NCBI RefSeq assembly: GCF_009765865.1
Contig: NZ_LMUQ01000027.1
Coordinates: 1 to 64,000, forward strand
Source of the DNA: Acidisoma sp. L85
Lineage (GTDB): Bacteria > Pseudomonadota > Alphaproteobacteria > Acetobacterales > Acetobacteraceae
DNA length: 64,000 nucleotides
Direction of reading: 5' to 3'
Each line of letters opens with the position of its first letter. The stretch's first letter is position 1. The position numbers and the translations under genes are program-made. The notes beneath the pieces are model-generated. The model was not told the DNA's origin and made no database searches. It worked only from the letters and a program-made list of their open reading frames with translations. This document shows, piece after piece, positions 52,389 through 62,485 of the stretch.

Positions 52389-52757
52389 TCCCCGTCGTAG
52401 AAACACGTTGGCCGCCGCCTTCAGTGGCAAACTGCTCTCGGAAATTCCTGACAGCCAAACAGCCTATTTGATGACCGGGATGTATCTGACGGCCCCGGCG
52501 CGACTACGCTCCAGCGGACGGATTTATCGCAGCAGCCCGGGGCATCCGCTCCGCAGCACCTCGACGAAAAGCACTTGTGTCAAGCATGAGAGCGCAACAC
52601 CTTGGCCCGGACGCTCAATGCAACGTGCGGCACGACGGCTCCAAGTTAAACTGGAAACTCGCCCGCCACCCAACTGTCTTCGTGCGTATCCGCGTCTAGG
52701 CGATAAGGTAGCATAACCCCGGACAAGATCGTCTTCGTCATCGTGCGCGAACACCGT
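52389..52757. other. Gap between hflX and transporter C
   Basis: About 370 bases between convergent genes with no supported gene and no clear terminator hairpin. Confidence 0.4.
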
Positions 52758-53711
52758 TCACTGTGCTTGAGGTCTATTTGCTTTGCCCAAGGCCAAGACC
52801 GCTATGATCAGAGCGCCAGTGATAACGTTCTTGAGTCCCGGATCAACCTGGAACACGTTCAGCATGGTGAGGAGCAGGAATAAGAATATCGAGGCGCTCC
52901 ACGTGCCCACGACACTGGCTTGTCCGCCTGCCACATTGGTGCCGCCGATCACAACCACCGCGATAGAGCTCAGGAGAAACTCGCTGCCCATATTGAGCGA
53001 TGGCCCGCCTGTAAACCCTGCGAATAGAATGCCGGCGAGAGCGGCAAAGGTCGAGCAGGCCACATAGGCAAATACACGGGTTCGCCGGACGTTCACTCCG
53101 GCAAGCCAGGCTGCGGTCATGTTCTGCCCACAGGCGAAAATATGTCTGCCGAAAAGCGAACGCTTCAATACTGCGATGACAGCGGCGGAGGCAACGATAG
53201 CAGCTATCACGACCAACGGAATCCCGGCAAGGCGCTGGGTGGTAAAGCTCACCAACAATGGCGCAGGCTTCGCGACCGAAACCCGCGAATAGGCGAAGCA
53301 AAACGACTCGATCACGAGCCCAGAAGCGAGGGTGGCCACCATCGGCGGTATCCGAAGCGCCAAAATCAGCAAAGCATTTGCAAGGCCGATGATCACACCG
53401 CTTAGAAGACCTATCGCAAATCCCGCCGCCATGCCGGCATTTGCACCTTGCATCTGTCCCGAGGACAGATAGGCGGCCAGCGTGATATTTGCGGGAATCG
53501 AGAGGTCGATATTGCCGGCACCGCTGGCCATGACCAGCATCTGCCCCACGCCGACCAGTGCGAAAAACACGGAGTAGTTCAGCGCCCCCGAAATCACCGC
53601 GCCTCCGCCTACGCCATGCGAATGTGCGACGATGACCAGCCAAACCAAAACCGCCCCGGCCGTCGCATAGAAGGAGGGTTGTGCGACTAGTCGCCGAATG
53701 GCGAGCGGCAT
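52758..53711 (-). CDS. CUT2 ABC permease (system C, second)
   Basis: 317 residues, BPD_transp_2 family: GVGQMLVMASGAGNIDLSIPANITLA, LRIPPMVATLASGLVIESFCFAY, LLSSIAVVVIGGTNVAGGQASV. ATG 53711 shares one base with the stop of the upstream permease gene (TGATG), so translation is coupled; upstream in-frame codons are shadow sequence. It is the last gene of the operon. Confidence 0.9.
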   Translation of the reverse strand: MPLAIRRLVAQPSFYATAGAVLVWLVIVAHSHGVGGGAVISGALNYSVFFALVGVGQMLVMASGAGNIDLSIPANITLAAYLSSGQMQGANAGMAAGFAIGLLSGVIIGLANALLILALRIPPMVATLASGLVIESFCFAYSRVSVAKPAPLLVSFTTQRLAGIPLVVIAAIVASAAVIAVLKRSLFGRHIFACGQNMTAAWLAGVNVRRTRVFAYVACSTFAALAGILFAGFTGGPSLNMGSEFLLSSIAVVVIGGTNVAGGQASVVGTWSASIFLFLLLTMLNVFQVDPGLKNVITGALIIAVLALGKANRPQAQ

Positions 53712-54688
53712 CACGTCACTACTCTCCGCCAGGAGATCGCGCGTAACCCCAGGATGCAGACGAGGATGCCGCCCTGCACGCTGTACTGCCACGCAGGAGC
53801 CACCGATGCGAAACTCAAGAGGGAGCCAGACAGCTGCATAACCAATGCCCCCATCACGGTTCCAACAGGCGATACGATCCCGCCTACAAATTCCCCGCCA
53901 CCGATGATGACTGCGCCCACGGAGAGGAGCGTGAGGCCTCGTCCCACATTCGCGTCACCTGTCGTCGTGATTCCTGCCAGGAAGACGCCTGCAATGACGC
54001 CGCAAATGCCCGCCAATGCATAGAGGCTCATGCGCGCGCGCAATGTGGAGCGACCTGCTCTTTCGAGAGCGGCGGGGCTGCTTCCAACGCCGCGCAAGAT
54101 CACGCCGAAAGATGTCTGGTATAGAATTAGATGCCCGAGGAGCATGGCGACGAGCGCCACAAGCACCGGAGCCGGAACCCACGGCGGGCGCAGTCGCATG
54201 GCATCGGACAGCCATAGAGGCACATCACCCCCAGGCAGCGGCAGCACCATTAGTCCCAGCCCCAACCAGACGAACGACGCTCCCAGGGTCACTACGATCG
54301 AAGGTAGACGCAGCCAGTGGATCAAGGCTCCCATTAGGCCGTAGCCCGCGACACAGGCTAGCAGCGCCGCTGCAGCCAATCCTGGACTCGCGATCCCCGC
54401 CACAATGACGTTGACGAGGGCGACGAAGGATCCGATGCTGAGATCAATGTCGCTGGCAGTCATGATGAACATTTGCGCGAGCGCGGTGAAGATGAGAACC
54501 GGGGACAGATTCAGCAGTAGCCGAACACCATTGTAGCGCGCGATATTCGGACGCATCCAGAATACGGCTACGAGGACAAGCACCAGGGCAATCACGGACA
54601 GAGTCGAGCGTTTGGACATCAAGACCGCCAGAGCCGATCCGGCGTTTTCAGCGTATCGTCGCGAGGTATTAGCCACGACCCGCCTCAC
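53711..54688 (-). CDS. CUT2 ABC permease (system C, first)
   Basis: 325 residues, BPD_transp_2 family: LIFTALAQMFIMTASDIDLSIGSFVALVNVIV, LRLPSIVVTLGASFVWLG, LLSVGAVIIGGGEFVGG. The usual GGxDLS motif reads ASDIDLS. Its start overlaps the ATPase stop by four bases. Confidence 0.9.
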   Translation of the reverse strand: MRRVVANTSRRYAENAGSALAVLMSKRSTLSVIALVLVLVAVFWMRPNIARYNGVRLLLNLSPVLIFTALAQMFIMTASDIDLSIGSFVALVNVIVAGIASPGLAAAALLACVAGYGLMGALIHWLRLPSIVVTLGASFVWLGLGLMVLPLPGGDVPLWLSDAMRLRPPWVPAPVLVALVAMLLGHLILYQTSFGVILRGVGSSPAALERAGRSTLRARMSLYALAGICGVIAGVFLAGITTTGDANVGRGLTLLSVGAVIIGGGEFVGGIVSPVGTVMGALVMQLSGSLLSFASVAPAWQYSVQGGILVCILGLRAISWRRVVT

Positions 54689-56166
54689 GCCTCATGGAAG
54701 GAAGCCTGGAGAAGGCGTTCCTCGCTTAGTTCAGATCTCACCAAGGAATCCACCACTTTTCCCTCGTGAAACACGTATACCCGATCGCAGAGGAACAGCT
54801 CATCGGTCTCGGTCGTGTACCAGACGAAGCACCGTCCTGAACGCGAAGCCGAATCGATTTGGCTATATAATTCGCGCTTCGTGTCGAAATCCACGCCGCG
54901 GGTCGGATCGTCGAACAAAATGATCTCGGCATCTGTCGCAAAGGCCCGAGCCACGAGCGCTTTCTGTCGATTGCCCCCGCTTAGAGACAAAATCGACTGA
55001 AGCACAGATTTGCTGCGAATATTTATCTTCTCACGCCATGCCTCGGCAAGGCGCTGTTCTTTGACCGGATTGATGAAACTGCCTCGGGACAGACTTCGGA
55101 CGCTTGCTATCGTGATATTGGATGCGATCGACCACAGCGGAAATATACCCTCTCGCTGCCTGTCGCCGCTCACATAGGCGGCTGAACCCGTAACCCTGCA
55201 TCCCTTGTCACGGCCACTGCGAGACGCCGCATAAATCCGGTGGAGAACCTCCTTCTGCCCATGACCGGCCAGGCCGGCCAGACCGACGGTCTCCCCCGCC
55301 TCGATCCGCAATTCTGATGGCCCTCCAGTGTTGCCAACCACATCCACGCGCCGCATTCCTGCGAACGACGATGCCTCGGGCGTGACCATCGCTCGTTCGA
55401 CGGATCCCATCAAAGTGAAAAGACGTTCCCGGGAGAGGCCCGCTCCCGACACGTCGGCAACCACGCCAGCGTCCTTCATGACAACCACACGCTGCGCGAA
55501 ATTCAAGACCTCGGTGAGTTTATGGGTGATCAAGATGCAGGCTTTTCCATCCAGCACGGTCCGTTGCAAGAATCTGAGCAACTGTTGCGCCGCCGACGAA
55601 TCCAGCGAGGAGGTTGGCTCGTCGAGGATCACGACTTTCGCAAGATTGTTGCTCTCGGTGAATGCCCTGGCGATTTCCACCATTTGCCGCTGACCAATCG
55701 GTAGGTTTCCAACCGGCGTTTGGACGTCTATTCCGTGACCCGGGAATATTTCATGCAATCTCGTTAGGATGAGTGACTTCGCGCGCCTCTTCCAACCTGT
55801 GCCTTCCAGACTCGGATGAACAATGAGCGCATTCTCGACGGCGCTGAGATTGGGGCAGAGGGACAGCTCCTGAAACACGCAGCGTATTCCGAGCCTGTGT
55901 GCCAGGGCAGGGCCATAGCGCTCGTCCATGGCTTGGCTCTCAAGTATGATGTCGCCGCGATCCGGTGATGTCACCCCAAAGAGAATATTCATGAGGGTGC
56001 TTTTGCCAGCGCCATTGTGTCCGACCAGCCCGAGCAGCTCTCCGCCTCGCACCTCCAGATCGACTTGTTTAAGTGCCTGAACCGGCCCGAAAGACTTGCT
56101 GATCCCACGCAACGCCAGAAGGGCGCCCTCGTCGGCGGCCCTTCCGTCAGTGCGCTGGATGGCCAC
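54685..56166 (-). CDS. RbsA-like ABC ATPase (system C)
   Basis: 493 residues. Half 1: GHNGAGKST, signature LPIGQRQ, Walker B VVILDEPTSSLD. Half 2: GLAGHGQKEV in the Walker A place, signature LSGGNRQ, Walker B EIILFDDPTRGVDF, with Asp-Asp instead of Asp-Glu. It energises the two permeases encoded downstream and starts eight bases after the binding-protein stop. Confidence 0.92.
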   Translation of the reverse strand: MAIQRTDGRAADEGALLALRGISKSFGPVQALKQVDLEVRGGELLGLVGHNGAGKSTLMNILFGVTSPDRGDIILESQAMDERYGPALAHRLGIRCVFQELSLCPNLSAVENALIVHPSLEGTGWKRRAKSLILTRLHEIFPGHGIDVQTPVGNLPIGQRQMVEIARAFTESNNLAKVVILDEPTSSLDSSAAQQLLRFLQRTVLDGKACILITHKLTEVLNFAQRVVVMKDAGVVADVSGAGLSRERLFTLMGSVERAMVTPEASSFAGMRRVDVVGNTGGPSELRIEAGETVGLAGLAGHGQKEVLHRIYAASRSGRDKGCRVTGSAAYVSGDRQREGIFPLWSIASNITIASVRSLSRGSFINPVKEQRLAEAWREKINIRSKSVLQSILSLSGGNRQKALVARAFATDAEIILFDDPTRGVDFDTKRELYSQIDSASRSGRCFVWYTTETDELFLCDRVYVFHEGKVVDSLVRSELSEERLLQASFHEA

Positions 56167-56174
56167 GGTACAGG

Positions 56175-57254
56175 CTACTGCGGCAATTTGGGTTGCGGCA
56201 GATCCTTTGGTTTTACCCCGGCCAGATTGTCGTCTATGAGTTCCACGGTGTCTTTCAGCGTGTATTGAGGACTTGCCGCGGTGCCAACCGGTGTGGCGGC
56301 AAGCCAGCTATCGAGGGTATTTTCCCTGATCGCCAAAAGTGGCACGTAGAAAGTGTTTGGAACTTTTTTGCCGGCTAGGATTTGTTGAGCCGTCCAAAAA
56401 GCGATGGTCGACATGCCGGGCGCGGAGGAGATCGAAAAGGTTTTGTAGCCATCCTTGTCCCTCATCTCCTTCCAGACCGCCAACTCGTCCTGCCTGTTTC
56501 CCATGATGATCGTTGGTATCTTCCGGCCAGCCGCCTTGAATGCCTGAAGCGAGCCGTAGCCATCTCCGCCCTGGGTCAGAACACCGTCGATCTGCGGCAG
56601 TGTCGGCAACACCGTGGCAACCTGCCTTTGAGCAATTGTCCCGTCCCAATTCCCATAGACAGTCCCGACTTTATGCATATTGGGATACTGCTTGAGCGTC
56701 TCGTTGATGCCAGCAGAGATATCTATATCGACCTCTGAACCAGCGACACCACGAATTTCGAGGAAGTTGCCTTTTTCACCCAGCGCTTGTGCCATGTAGT
56801 GCGTTTCCTGCACGCCATAGTCTTTGTAGTCGACGTTGACCTTGATGGCACAAGGCTCGGTCGCAAGAGAGTCGTAGATAACGACGACGATTCCTGCGTC
56901 GCATGCTTCTTTGATGGTGCCGTTGAGCGCCGTCGGCGATGCGGCATCGACGACTATGGCGTCATACCCCTCAAGTATCAGGTTTTGCATTTGTGTGATT
57001 TGCTGAGCAGGATCGTCGTTTCCCGTTATAATCTTCTGCTCGCCGATCACCCCGTCCTTTACAGCCCGGCTGGCGACCGCTTTCCACGCGTTCCAAGCCG
57101 ATTGCTCCCAGCTGTTGGAACTAAAACCGTCTGTCAGCGCTATGCGCTTTTTCGACGTGTCGCCCGTGGCGACCCCAGCCGCTGCGAACGCGATACTGGT
57201 ACTACAGAGTCCTACCAGCAACGCGACACCGCTAGCTTGAAGCATGCTCCTCAT
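56175..57254 (-). CDS. Sugar-type periplasmic binding protein, CUT2 family (system C)
   Basis: 359 residues with signal peptide (LLVGLCSTSIAFAAAG). Fold markers: IALTDGFSSNSWEQSAWNAWKAV, DPAQQITQMQNLILEGYDAIVVDAASPTALNGTIKEAC, DGVLTQGGDGYGS. It shares the ATEPCAIKV block with system B's TEPCAYNV, marking a closer relation to B than to A. ATG 57254 has GGGAG 6 bases upstream. No catabolic enzyme is in this operon, so the ligand is not inferable. Confidence 0.92.
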   Translation of the reverse strand: MRSMLQASGVALLVGLCSTSIAFAAAGVATGDTSKKRIALTDGFSSNSWEQSAWNAWKAVASRAVKDGVIGEQKIITGNDDPAQQITQMQNLILEGYDAIVVDAASPTALNGTIKEACDAGIVVVIYDSLATEPCAIKVNVDYKDYGVQETHYMAQALGEKGNFLEIRGVAGSEVDIDISAGINETLKQYPNMHKVGTVYGNWDGTIAQRQVATVLPTLPQIDGVLTQGGDGYGSLQAFKAAGRKIPTIIMGNRQDELAVWKEMRDKDGYKTFSISSAPGMSTIAFWTAQQILAGKKVPNTFYVPLLAIRENTLDSWLAATPVGTAASPQYTLKDTVELIDDNLAGVKPKDLPQPKLPQ

Positions 57255-57599
57255 CGGTCGCTCCCACGTTTCATGTGTAACGTTCCAAGCCATTTGCGGC
57301 AGTAACGATGGTCAGCTCAGCCTCCCACTGATCATCGCCGTGATGCGTACGACCGTCTTTTGTCATGCACGAGGATAACCTCCGCAAGCGACGGGATCAG
57401 CGTCGTTGGATTCGCATGCCGAGCGGTAACTTCATCCTATGATGGGATGATTAGTCAAGAGCATTCTGGCAGCGGGTCCGATCCATTTCGCGGCCGCCGC
57501 AGATTCAACCTGTAGCTGCAGAAGAGCTCGAATTGTTAGATCTTTCACTGATCGAGTGGGATCGTTCGTCACTGGAGATCTCAAGGCTTTCGGGCTCTT
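57255..57599. promoter_or_regulatory. Upstream region of system C with an inverted repeat
   Basis: About 345 bases without a gene. It contains TCATCC (57432-57437) and GGATGA (57445-57450), an inverted repeat with a 7-base spacer, about 180 bases before the binding-protein start; a possible operator. Nothing else stands out. Confidence 0.35.
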
Positions 57600-57980
57600 C
57601 TAGCCAAGGTATGCATGCACCACGCATTCGATGAGCATGCCTGGAACCAAGAGTTCCTTTACCACGACGGTGGATCGGCTCGGGAATGGCTCCGTGAAGA
57701 ACTCCCTGTAGACCTCGTTGAAGGCGAGGAAATCGGACGCATTGATGATGAAGACGATAACCTGCGTCACATCGGCAATAGTTCCCCCCGCCGCTTCCAC
57801 CGATTGTTTCACATTGGCGAGCGTGCGGCGGGCCTGGGCCTGCATATCGCCCAGAAGAACTTCCGCCGTTTGAGGATCCTTGGGGATGTGCGTCGAAAGA
57901 AGGTAGGGTCCGGCCTGCACGGTTCCGTTGAGCGGCGCGTTTGGCGTGCGGGCAAGCCCGGTTTCAATAACGCGAAACAT
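57600..57980 (-). CDS. RidA/YjgF-family protein, copy 1
   Basis: 126 residues, trimeric RidA fold: VQAGPYLLSTHIPKDP, LANVKQSVEAAGGTIADVTQVIVFI, FNEVYREFFTEPFPSRSTVVVKELLVPGMLIECVVHAY. The key Arg (PSRST) and the following Glu (IEC) are present, so it should hydrolyse reactive imines/enamines made by amino-acid-oxidising or PLP enzymes. AGGGAAG precedes ATG 57980. It diverges from the LysR gene by 125 bases. Confidence 0.9.
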   Translation of the reverse strand: MFRVIETGLARTPNAPLNGTVQAGPYLLSTHIPKDPQTAEVLLGDMQAQARRTLANVKQSVEAAGGTIADVTQVIVFIINASDFLAFNEVYREFFTEPFPSRSTVVVKELLVPGMLIECVVHAYLG

Positions 57981-58105
57981 GATCGACTTCCCTCTCCCGG
58001 CAAAGTGTGCCAAACGAAATCACGCTATCATTGACGCCGCCGCGATTTGTCATGAGACTTCCCGATCGTCTATTACCTTTCCTTATAGGCGTCGCTAGGA
58101 GCGAC

Positions 58106-59134
58106 ATGGCAACCAAGCTCACCTACCGACATATCGAAGTCATTCGGGCGGTGATGCTGACCGGATCGGTTACCGGTGCAGCCGCCAGCTTGCACGTGAC
58201 CCAGCCGGCAATCAGTCATCTACTACGCGAGATCGATGGACTTCTTGCCTTCTCGCTGTTCGATCGCCAAGCGGGCCGTCTCGTGCCGACCGGACGTGCC
58301 AGATTGATCTTCGACGAGATCGAGCGGTCCTTTATCGGACTCGACATCATCAACGACGTATGTGCCCGGCTCCGCGTATCCGAACAGCGCAATGTGACGA
58401 TTGCCCTGGTCCCCGTGGCAGCCGCGGCCATCATGCCGCCGGTCATCGCCGAATATCGGCGCAGCATTGGAAGTGACTTCTTCCTTATCGACTCAGCCGC
58501 AAATGAGCAGGTGATTGGGCAGATCGTCGCGAGAAAGGCAGATTTTGGCGTTGCTCTGGAAACGACGGCGGTTCCTGGCGTTCAGTCGCATCTTCTGTTC
58601 GAATTCGAGGCGCGCTGCCTCCTGGCACATGACCACCCGCTGGCCGGCCGCTCGGTAGTCCATGGTGGCGACCTGGCAGGCATGGACATGATCCATGTGC
58701 CCCGTGCCGACCGCCTGGCGGATCCGGTCGTCGAGCTTCTCGGCCATGGGGACGCGGCGCCTATCCAGGTCGTCGAATGCGCGGGGGCAACGGGAGCCTG
58801 CGCGATGGTTGAGGCCGGCATTGGCTTTGCCATCCTTGACCCGGTCGCGGCTTTCCCCTTCCGCAACTCCCGTATTTGGTTCGCGCGCTTCGAGCCGCGC
58901 GTCACCTTCCGGTTCTGTGCCTATTGGCTGGAGGGACGGGAAGCGCGCTTCGACCGGGCGGCGCTGACCCGCTTGATGACCGAACGATGCCGCAACCTCG
59001 ACCGCCTTTGTCTGAGCGCCGCACCCGGCGAGCCTTCCTCAGGCATTGGGCGCACGCCCGTCATTGGGGTCGCAGTGGGGAAAACGCCTCGGCCGCGACC
59101 GGCGGTGTCCGCTTTGCCAGGAGATCGGCGATGA
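58106..59134 (+). CDS. LysR-family regulator
   Basis: 342 residues. The HTH (LTYRHIEVIRAVMLTGSVTGAAASLHVTQPAISHLLREID) resembles the NocR/OccR opine and arginine-type subgroup (RHIEVFRAVM); the ligand domain follows (VTIALVPVAAAAIMPPVIAEYR, ADFGVALE, GACAMVEAGIGFAILDPVAA). AGGAG is 5 bases before ATG 58106. About 35 extra C-terminal residues run 74 bases into the convergent dehydrogenase gene. It lies between the RidA gene and the amino-acid operon and may control both. Confidence 0.88.
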   Translation: MATKLTYRHIEVIRAVMLTGSVTGAAASLHVTQPAISHLLREIDGLLAFSLFDRQAGRLVPTGRARLIFDEIERSFIGLDIINDVCARLRVSEQRNVTIALVPVAAAAIMPPVIAEYRRSIGSDFFLIDSAANEQVIGQIVARKADFGVALETTAVPGVQSHLLFEFEARCLLAHDHPLAGRSVVHGGDLAGMDMIHVPRADRLADPVVELLGHGDAAPIQVVECAGATGACAMVEAGIGFAILDPVAAFPFRNSRIWFARFEPRVTFRFCAYWLEGREARFDRAALTRLMTERCRNLDRLCLSAAPGEPSSGIGRTPVIGVAVGKTPRPRPAVSALPGDRR

Positions 59135-60329
59135 CGCGTGCCGAACCGCAGGCGAGCGTCCATCCTAGAGTGCCATGGCCCGAGTTGATGAGCAGATTTT
59201 CCGGCCCCGCCTGACCAAGCAGGGGCCTCCCGTCCGGCGTCATTGGCCGCAATCCCGTCCAATGCACTGCTTCTCGATCGGCTGGGAAGCTGGGAAACAT
59301 CTCTACCAGCGCTGAGATGAGCATGCCGCCGCGCGCCGTATTCAGCCTGCGGTCGAAACCGGCGAATTCCGCCGTGCCGGCCATGCGCAGCCGGTCTCCA
59401 AGACGCGAGAAGCCCATCTTGCGTTTCTCATCGACGAGCGACGCAGTTGGAGCGCCATTCCATCCCGCCACCGAGACGGTCGCGGAATAGCCTTTGACCG
59501 GATAGATCGGCAGCCGCAGCCCTAGGGAGCGCGCTATCCGCATGCTGTCGCTGCCGAGGCACATCACATAGTAGTCTCCGCGAATCTCCGATCCCGAGAC
59601 GTTGATCGCGGTGATGCGGTTGCCCTCCGCGCGCAGACGGCCAATCTCGGCGCCGTAGAGGAAACGCACCCCAGACTGTTCCGCGATCGCGGCCAAAGCC
59701 TGGGTAAACTTCAGGCAGTCGCCGGTTTCGTCGTCCGGCGAATAGATGCCGCCGGCGATTTCCTGCTCGATCGGCTGCAGCGAAGCCTCCGTCGCGACAA
59801 CGGCTTCGCGATCGAGCGCGACCTTCCGCATGCCGAGCGCGTTGCTCGCGGCGAGGCCGGCGGCGGCACGGTCCAGACTCTCCTGGCTGCGATGAACGAC
59901 GAGGATGCCACGCTGTAGGGCGTCGTATTCGATGGCATGGTCACCAGTGACCGCCTTGAGTTCGGCCAGGCTCAGCAAGGCGAGGCTGGTGATGGCGCGG
60001 GCGTTTTCACGCCATCGCTCAGCCGTACAGTTGCGGAGAAACTGCGGCCCCCAGCGCCAGAGACCAGGTATGGCTCTCAGGCGAAGCAGCAAGGGGGCAT
60101 CCTCGCGCCCCAGCCATTTCCAAAGGTCGCCCGGAACATTGGGCGTGCTCCATGGTCCCGCCCCGTTTCCGGCGAGCTGGCTGCCGTTCGCGAAGCTGGT
60201 CTCCAGACCGGGCCCTGGCTGCCGGTCGATGACCGTTACCCGGTGGCCCTCCCGCGCCAGGTAATAGGCGGTGGTGACGCCGATAACGCCGGCCCCGAGG
60301 ACCACGACGTCCTGCGATGTGCTGTTCAT
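59061..60329 (-). CDS. D-amino-acid dehydrogenase (DadA-like)
   Basis: 422 residues. FAD motif VVVLGAGVIGVTTAYYLAREGHRVTVIDR; the DadA hallmarks ETSFANGSQ, YPVKGYS, GTAEFAGFD and the C-terminal WTGLRPMTPDGRPLLG, INSGHGTLGWTLACGS are all present. It oxidises D-amino acids to imino acids, which hydrolyse to keto acids and ammonia, passing electrons to the membrane chain. It ends the amino-acid transporter operon, 12 bases after the permease gene. Confidence 0.92.
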   Translation of the reverse strand: MNSTSQDVVVLGAGVIGVTTAYYLAREGHRVTVIDRQPGPGLETSFANGSQLAGNGAGPWSTPNVPGDLWKWLGREDAPLLLRLRAIPGLWRWGPQFLRNCTAERWRENARAITSLALLSLAELKAVTGDHAIEYDALQRGILVVHRSQESLDRAAAGLAASNALGMRKVALDREAVVATEASLQPIEQEIAGGIYSPDDETGDCLKFTQALAAIAEQSGVRFLYGAEIGRLRAEGNRITAINVSGSEIRGDYYVMCLGSDSMRIARSLGLRLPIYPVKGYSATVSVAGWNGAPTASLVDEKRKMGFSRLGDRLRMAGTAEFAGFDRRLNTARGGMLISALVEMFPSFPADREAVHWTGLRPMTPDGRPLLGQAGPENLLINSGHGTLGWTLACGSARVIADLLAKRTPPVAAEAFSPLRPQ

Positions 60330-60341
60330 CTCATATCCCCG

Positions 60342-61004
60342 TCAGCGGCCACGCCGCAGGCGTCGCTCCAGGTAGCGGACACCGGCGGACAAGGGTGCTG
60401 CCATGACAAAGTAGATTGCGCCCGAGAGCAGATAGATCTGCATGGGCATGAAGTATTCGCTCGACAAATCGCGCGCTCGCAGCGTGAGTTCCGAAGCTCC
60501 GATCAGAGAGGCGACTGAGGTATCCTTGAGCAAACCGATCGCGTAGTTGCCGATTGGTGGCAAAACGATTCGCGCTGCCTGGGGAAGGATGATGTAACGC
60601 ATGGTCTGGCCGCTGGTCATGCCGATGGTCTGCGCTGCCTCGCGCTGCCCACGATCCACGGCGCTGATCCCGGCCCGGTAGATCTCGGAGACATAGGCGC
60701 CGCCGTTCATGCCGAGGCCGATGACGGCAGCGAGAAACGCCGGAAGCACTATGCCAAGCGACGGCAGGCCGAAATAGATGAGAAACAGGAGTGCGAGCGC
60801 GGGCGCCCCACGAATGACCTCGACATAGGTCAGTGCCGCGCCTGCGAGAATGCGGCGCCCGGAGAGGCGCGCGAGCGCCAGCACTAGCCCGAGGCAGATC
60901 GCGAAGACGAACGCAAAGACCGCCATGCGCAGCGTGTTGCCGGCGGCGGCGATCATCTCCGGCAACCAGGTCGCGACATATTGCGGCAGAGTGGTGGGCA
61001 TCAC
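60342..61004 (-). CDS. Amino-acid ABC permease 2 (HisM/GlnP type)
   Basis: 220 residues, polar-amino-acid permease family: MAVFAFVFAICLGLVLALARLSGRR, EVIRGAPALALLFLIYFGLP, then the EAA region REAAQTIGMTSGQTMRYIILPQAARIVLPPIGNY. Its start overlaps the other permease gene by four bases. Confidence 0.93.
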   Translation of the reverse strand: MMPTTLPQYVATWLPEMIAAAGNTLRMAVFAFVFAICLGLVLALARLSGRRILAGAALTYVEVIRGAPALALLFLIYFGLPSLGIVLPAFLAAVIGLGMNGGAYVSEIYRAGISAVDRGQREAAQTIGMTSGQTMRYIILPQAARIVLPPIGNYAIGLLKDTSVASLIGASELTLRARDLSSEYFMPMQIYLLSGAIYFVMAAPLSAGVRYLERRLRRGR

Positions 61005-61672
61005 GCGCGCACCCCTCGGCTGCTGCGTCTCTCCAGCCTGCGCACGAGATGCGACAATGGCAGGCTCATCGCGATGTAGAGCAGCGCCATCAAAAGATAG
61101 ATCTGCGTGCTGAGATAAGTCTGGTTGATGAGGTTGGTGGCCGCGAACGTGATTTCAGGCGCCGCGATAGCTACGGCGATCGAACTGTCCTTCAGCAGGC
61201 CAACACCGTAATTGCCGATGGGCGGCAGCGAGATGCGGATCGCCTGTGGCAAAATCACCCAGATCATCGCCTGCCGCTTGGTCATACCGATAGCGCTGCC
61301 CGCCTCCGCCTGTCCGCGCGGCACGGACTCGATGCCTGAGCGGTAGATCTCGGCCAGGTAGGCGGCGCCATTCAAGCCGAAGCCGACGATCGCTGCAGGT
61401 AAGGGTGAGATGCGGAATCCGATCTGGCCAAGGCCGAAGTAGATCACGAAGAGCTGCGTCAGAACGGGCACGCAACGGAACACTTCGACATAAGCGGCGG
61501 CAATTACCGCAACGCCACGCGAGGATGATCGGCGCAGGAGCGCGATGGCGAGCCCAAGAACCAGTGCCACCAGCAACCCGCCGAGCGTGATCTCGATCGT
61601 CGTCACGGCGGCGCGGAGCAGGATCAGGAGACACTCGGGCAGAATCGCGAAGAAGTGCCGCCAGGCGGTCAT
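61001..61672 (-). CDS. Amino-acid ABC permease 1 (HisQ/GlnP type)
   Basis: 223 residues, same family as its partner: [78 protein letters not shown]. It overlaps the ATPase gene by four bases. The two permeases form the channel heterodimer. Confidence 0.93.
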   Translation of the reverse strand: MTAWRHFFAILPECLLILLRAAVTTIEITLGGLLVALVLGLAIALLRRSSSRGVAVIAAAYVEVFRCVPVLTQLFVIYFGLGQIGFRISPLPAAIVGFGLNGAAYLAEIYRSGIESVPRGQAEAGSAIGMTKRQAMIWVILPQAIRISLPPIGNYGVGLLKDSSIAVAIAAPEITFAATNLINQTYLSTQIYLLMALLYIAMSLPLSHLVRRLERRSSRGVRA

Positions 61673-62475
61673 TGGAACGGCTTCTTCTGCAGGACAGCGC
61701 TCAGGAAACTCTGCGTTCGCGCGTGTTGTGGCCGGCGAAAGAGCTCGTGAGGTCCGTTGACTTCGACGATGCGGCCTTTGTCCATGAAGACCACGCGGTC
61801 GGAGATCTCCTCAGCGAAGCCCATCTCATGCGTGACGATGAGCATCGTCATGCCTTCGATGGCAAGTTGCCGCATGACGTTGAGCACCTCGCCGACGAGT
61901 TCAGGATCGAGCGCGGATGTTGCCTCATCGAACAGCATGAGGCGCGGACGCATGGCCAAGGCGCGGGCGATGGCGACGCGTTGCCGCTGACCGCCGGAAA
62001 GCTGTTCGGGGTAGACGTTCCGCTTCTCGGCCAGTCCAACTTTGGCGAGAAGTTCCAGACCTAATGCCTCAGCCTCACCCCGCGACTGCCGCAGAACCTT
62101 GACCGGGCCAATGCTAACATTCTGCAGCGCGGTCAGATGCGGAAAGAGATTGAAGGTCTGGAACACCATCCCGATGGTCGAACGCATGCGCGCAAGTTCC
62201 GCGTCCCGCAGCGGCAGGTAGCGTCCGTTTACCTGCCGTTCGCCGAAGAGTTTACCCTCGACATACACATGGCCCGCCGTCGGCTGCTCCAGATGGTTGA
62301 CGCACCGGAGCAGCGTCGTTTTGCCCGAACCGCTAGGTCCGATCAGGCAGACCTTCTCCCCGCGCGCCACATCGAGGTCGATATCCTCAAGAACGCGCAA
62401 GGGTCCGAAGGCCTTGCAGACGCCTGTCAACTGCACGAGCGGAGCGGTGGCGGTCGTTTGCATCGTCTCCGTCAC
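61669..62475 (-). CDS. Amino-acid ABC ATPase (GlnQ/HisP type)
   Basis: 268 residues, single ATPase domain: Walker [11 protein letters not shown]-loop [16 protein letters not shown], signature LSGGQRQR, Walker [16 protein letters not shown], and the switch His in [16 protein letters not shown] full canonical site. It follows the binding-protein gene by 10 bases. Confidence 0.94.
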   Translation of the reverse strand: MTETMQTTATAPLVQLTGVCKAFGPLRVLEDIDLDVARGEKVCLIGPSGSGKTTLLRCVNHLEQPTAGHVYVEGKLFGERQVNGRYLPLRDAELARMRSTIGMVFQTFNLFPHLTALQNVSIGPVKVLRQSRGEAEALGLELLAKVGLAEKRNVYPEQLSGGQRQRVAIARALAMRPRLMLFDEATSALDPELVGEVLNVMRQLAIEGMTMLIVTHEMGFAEEISDRVVFMDKGRIVEVNGPHELFRRPQHARTQSFLSAVLQKKPFQ

Positions 62476-62485
62476 GCGGCGCTCG

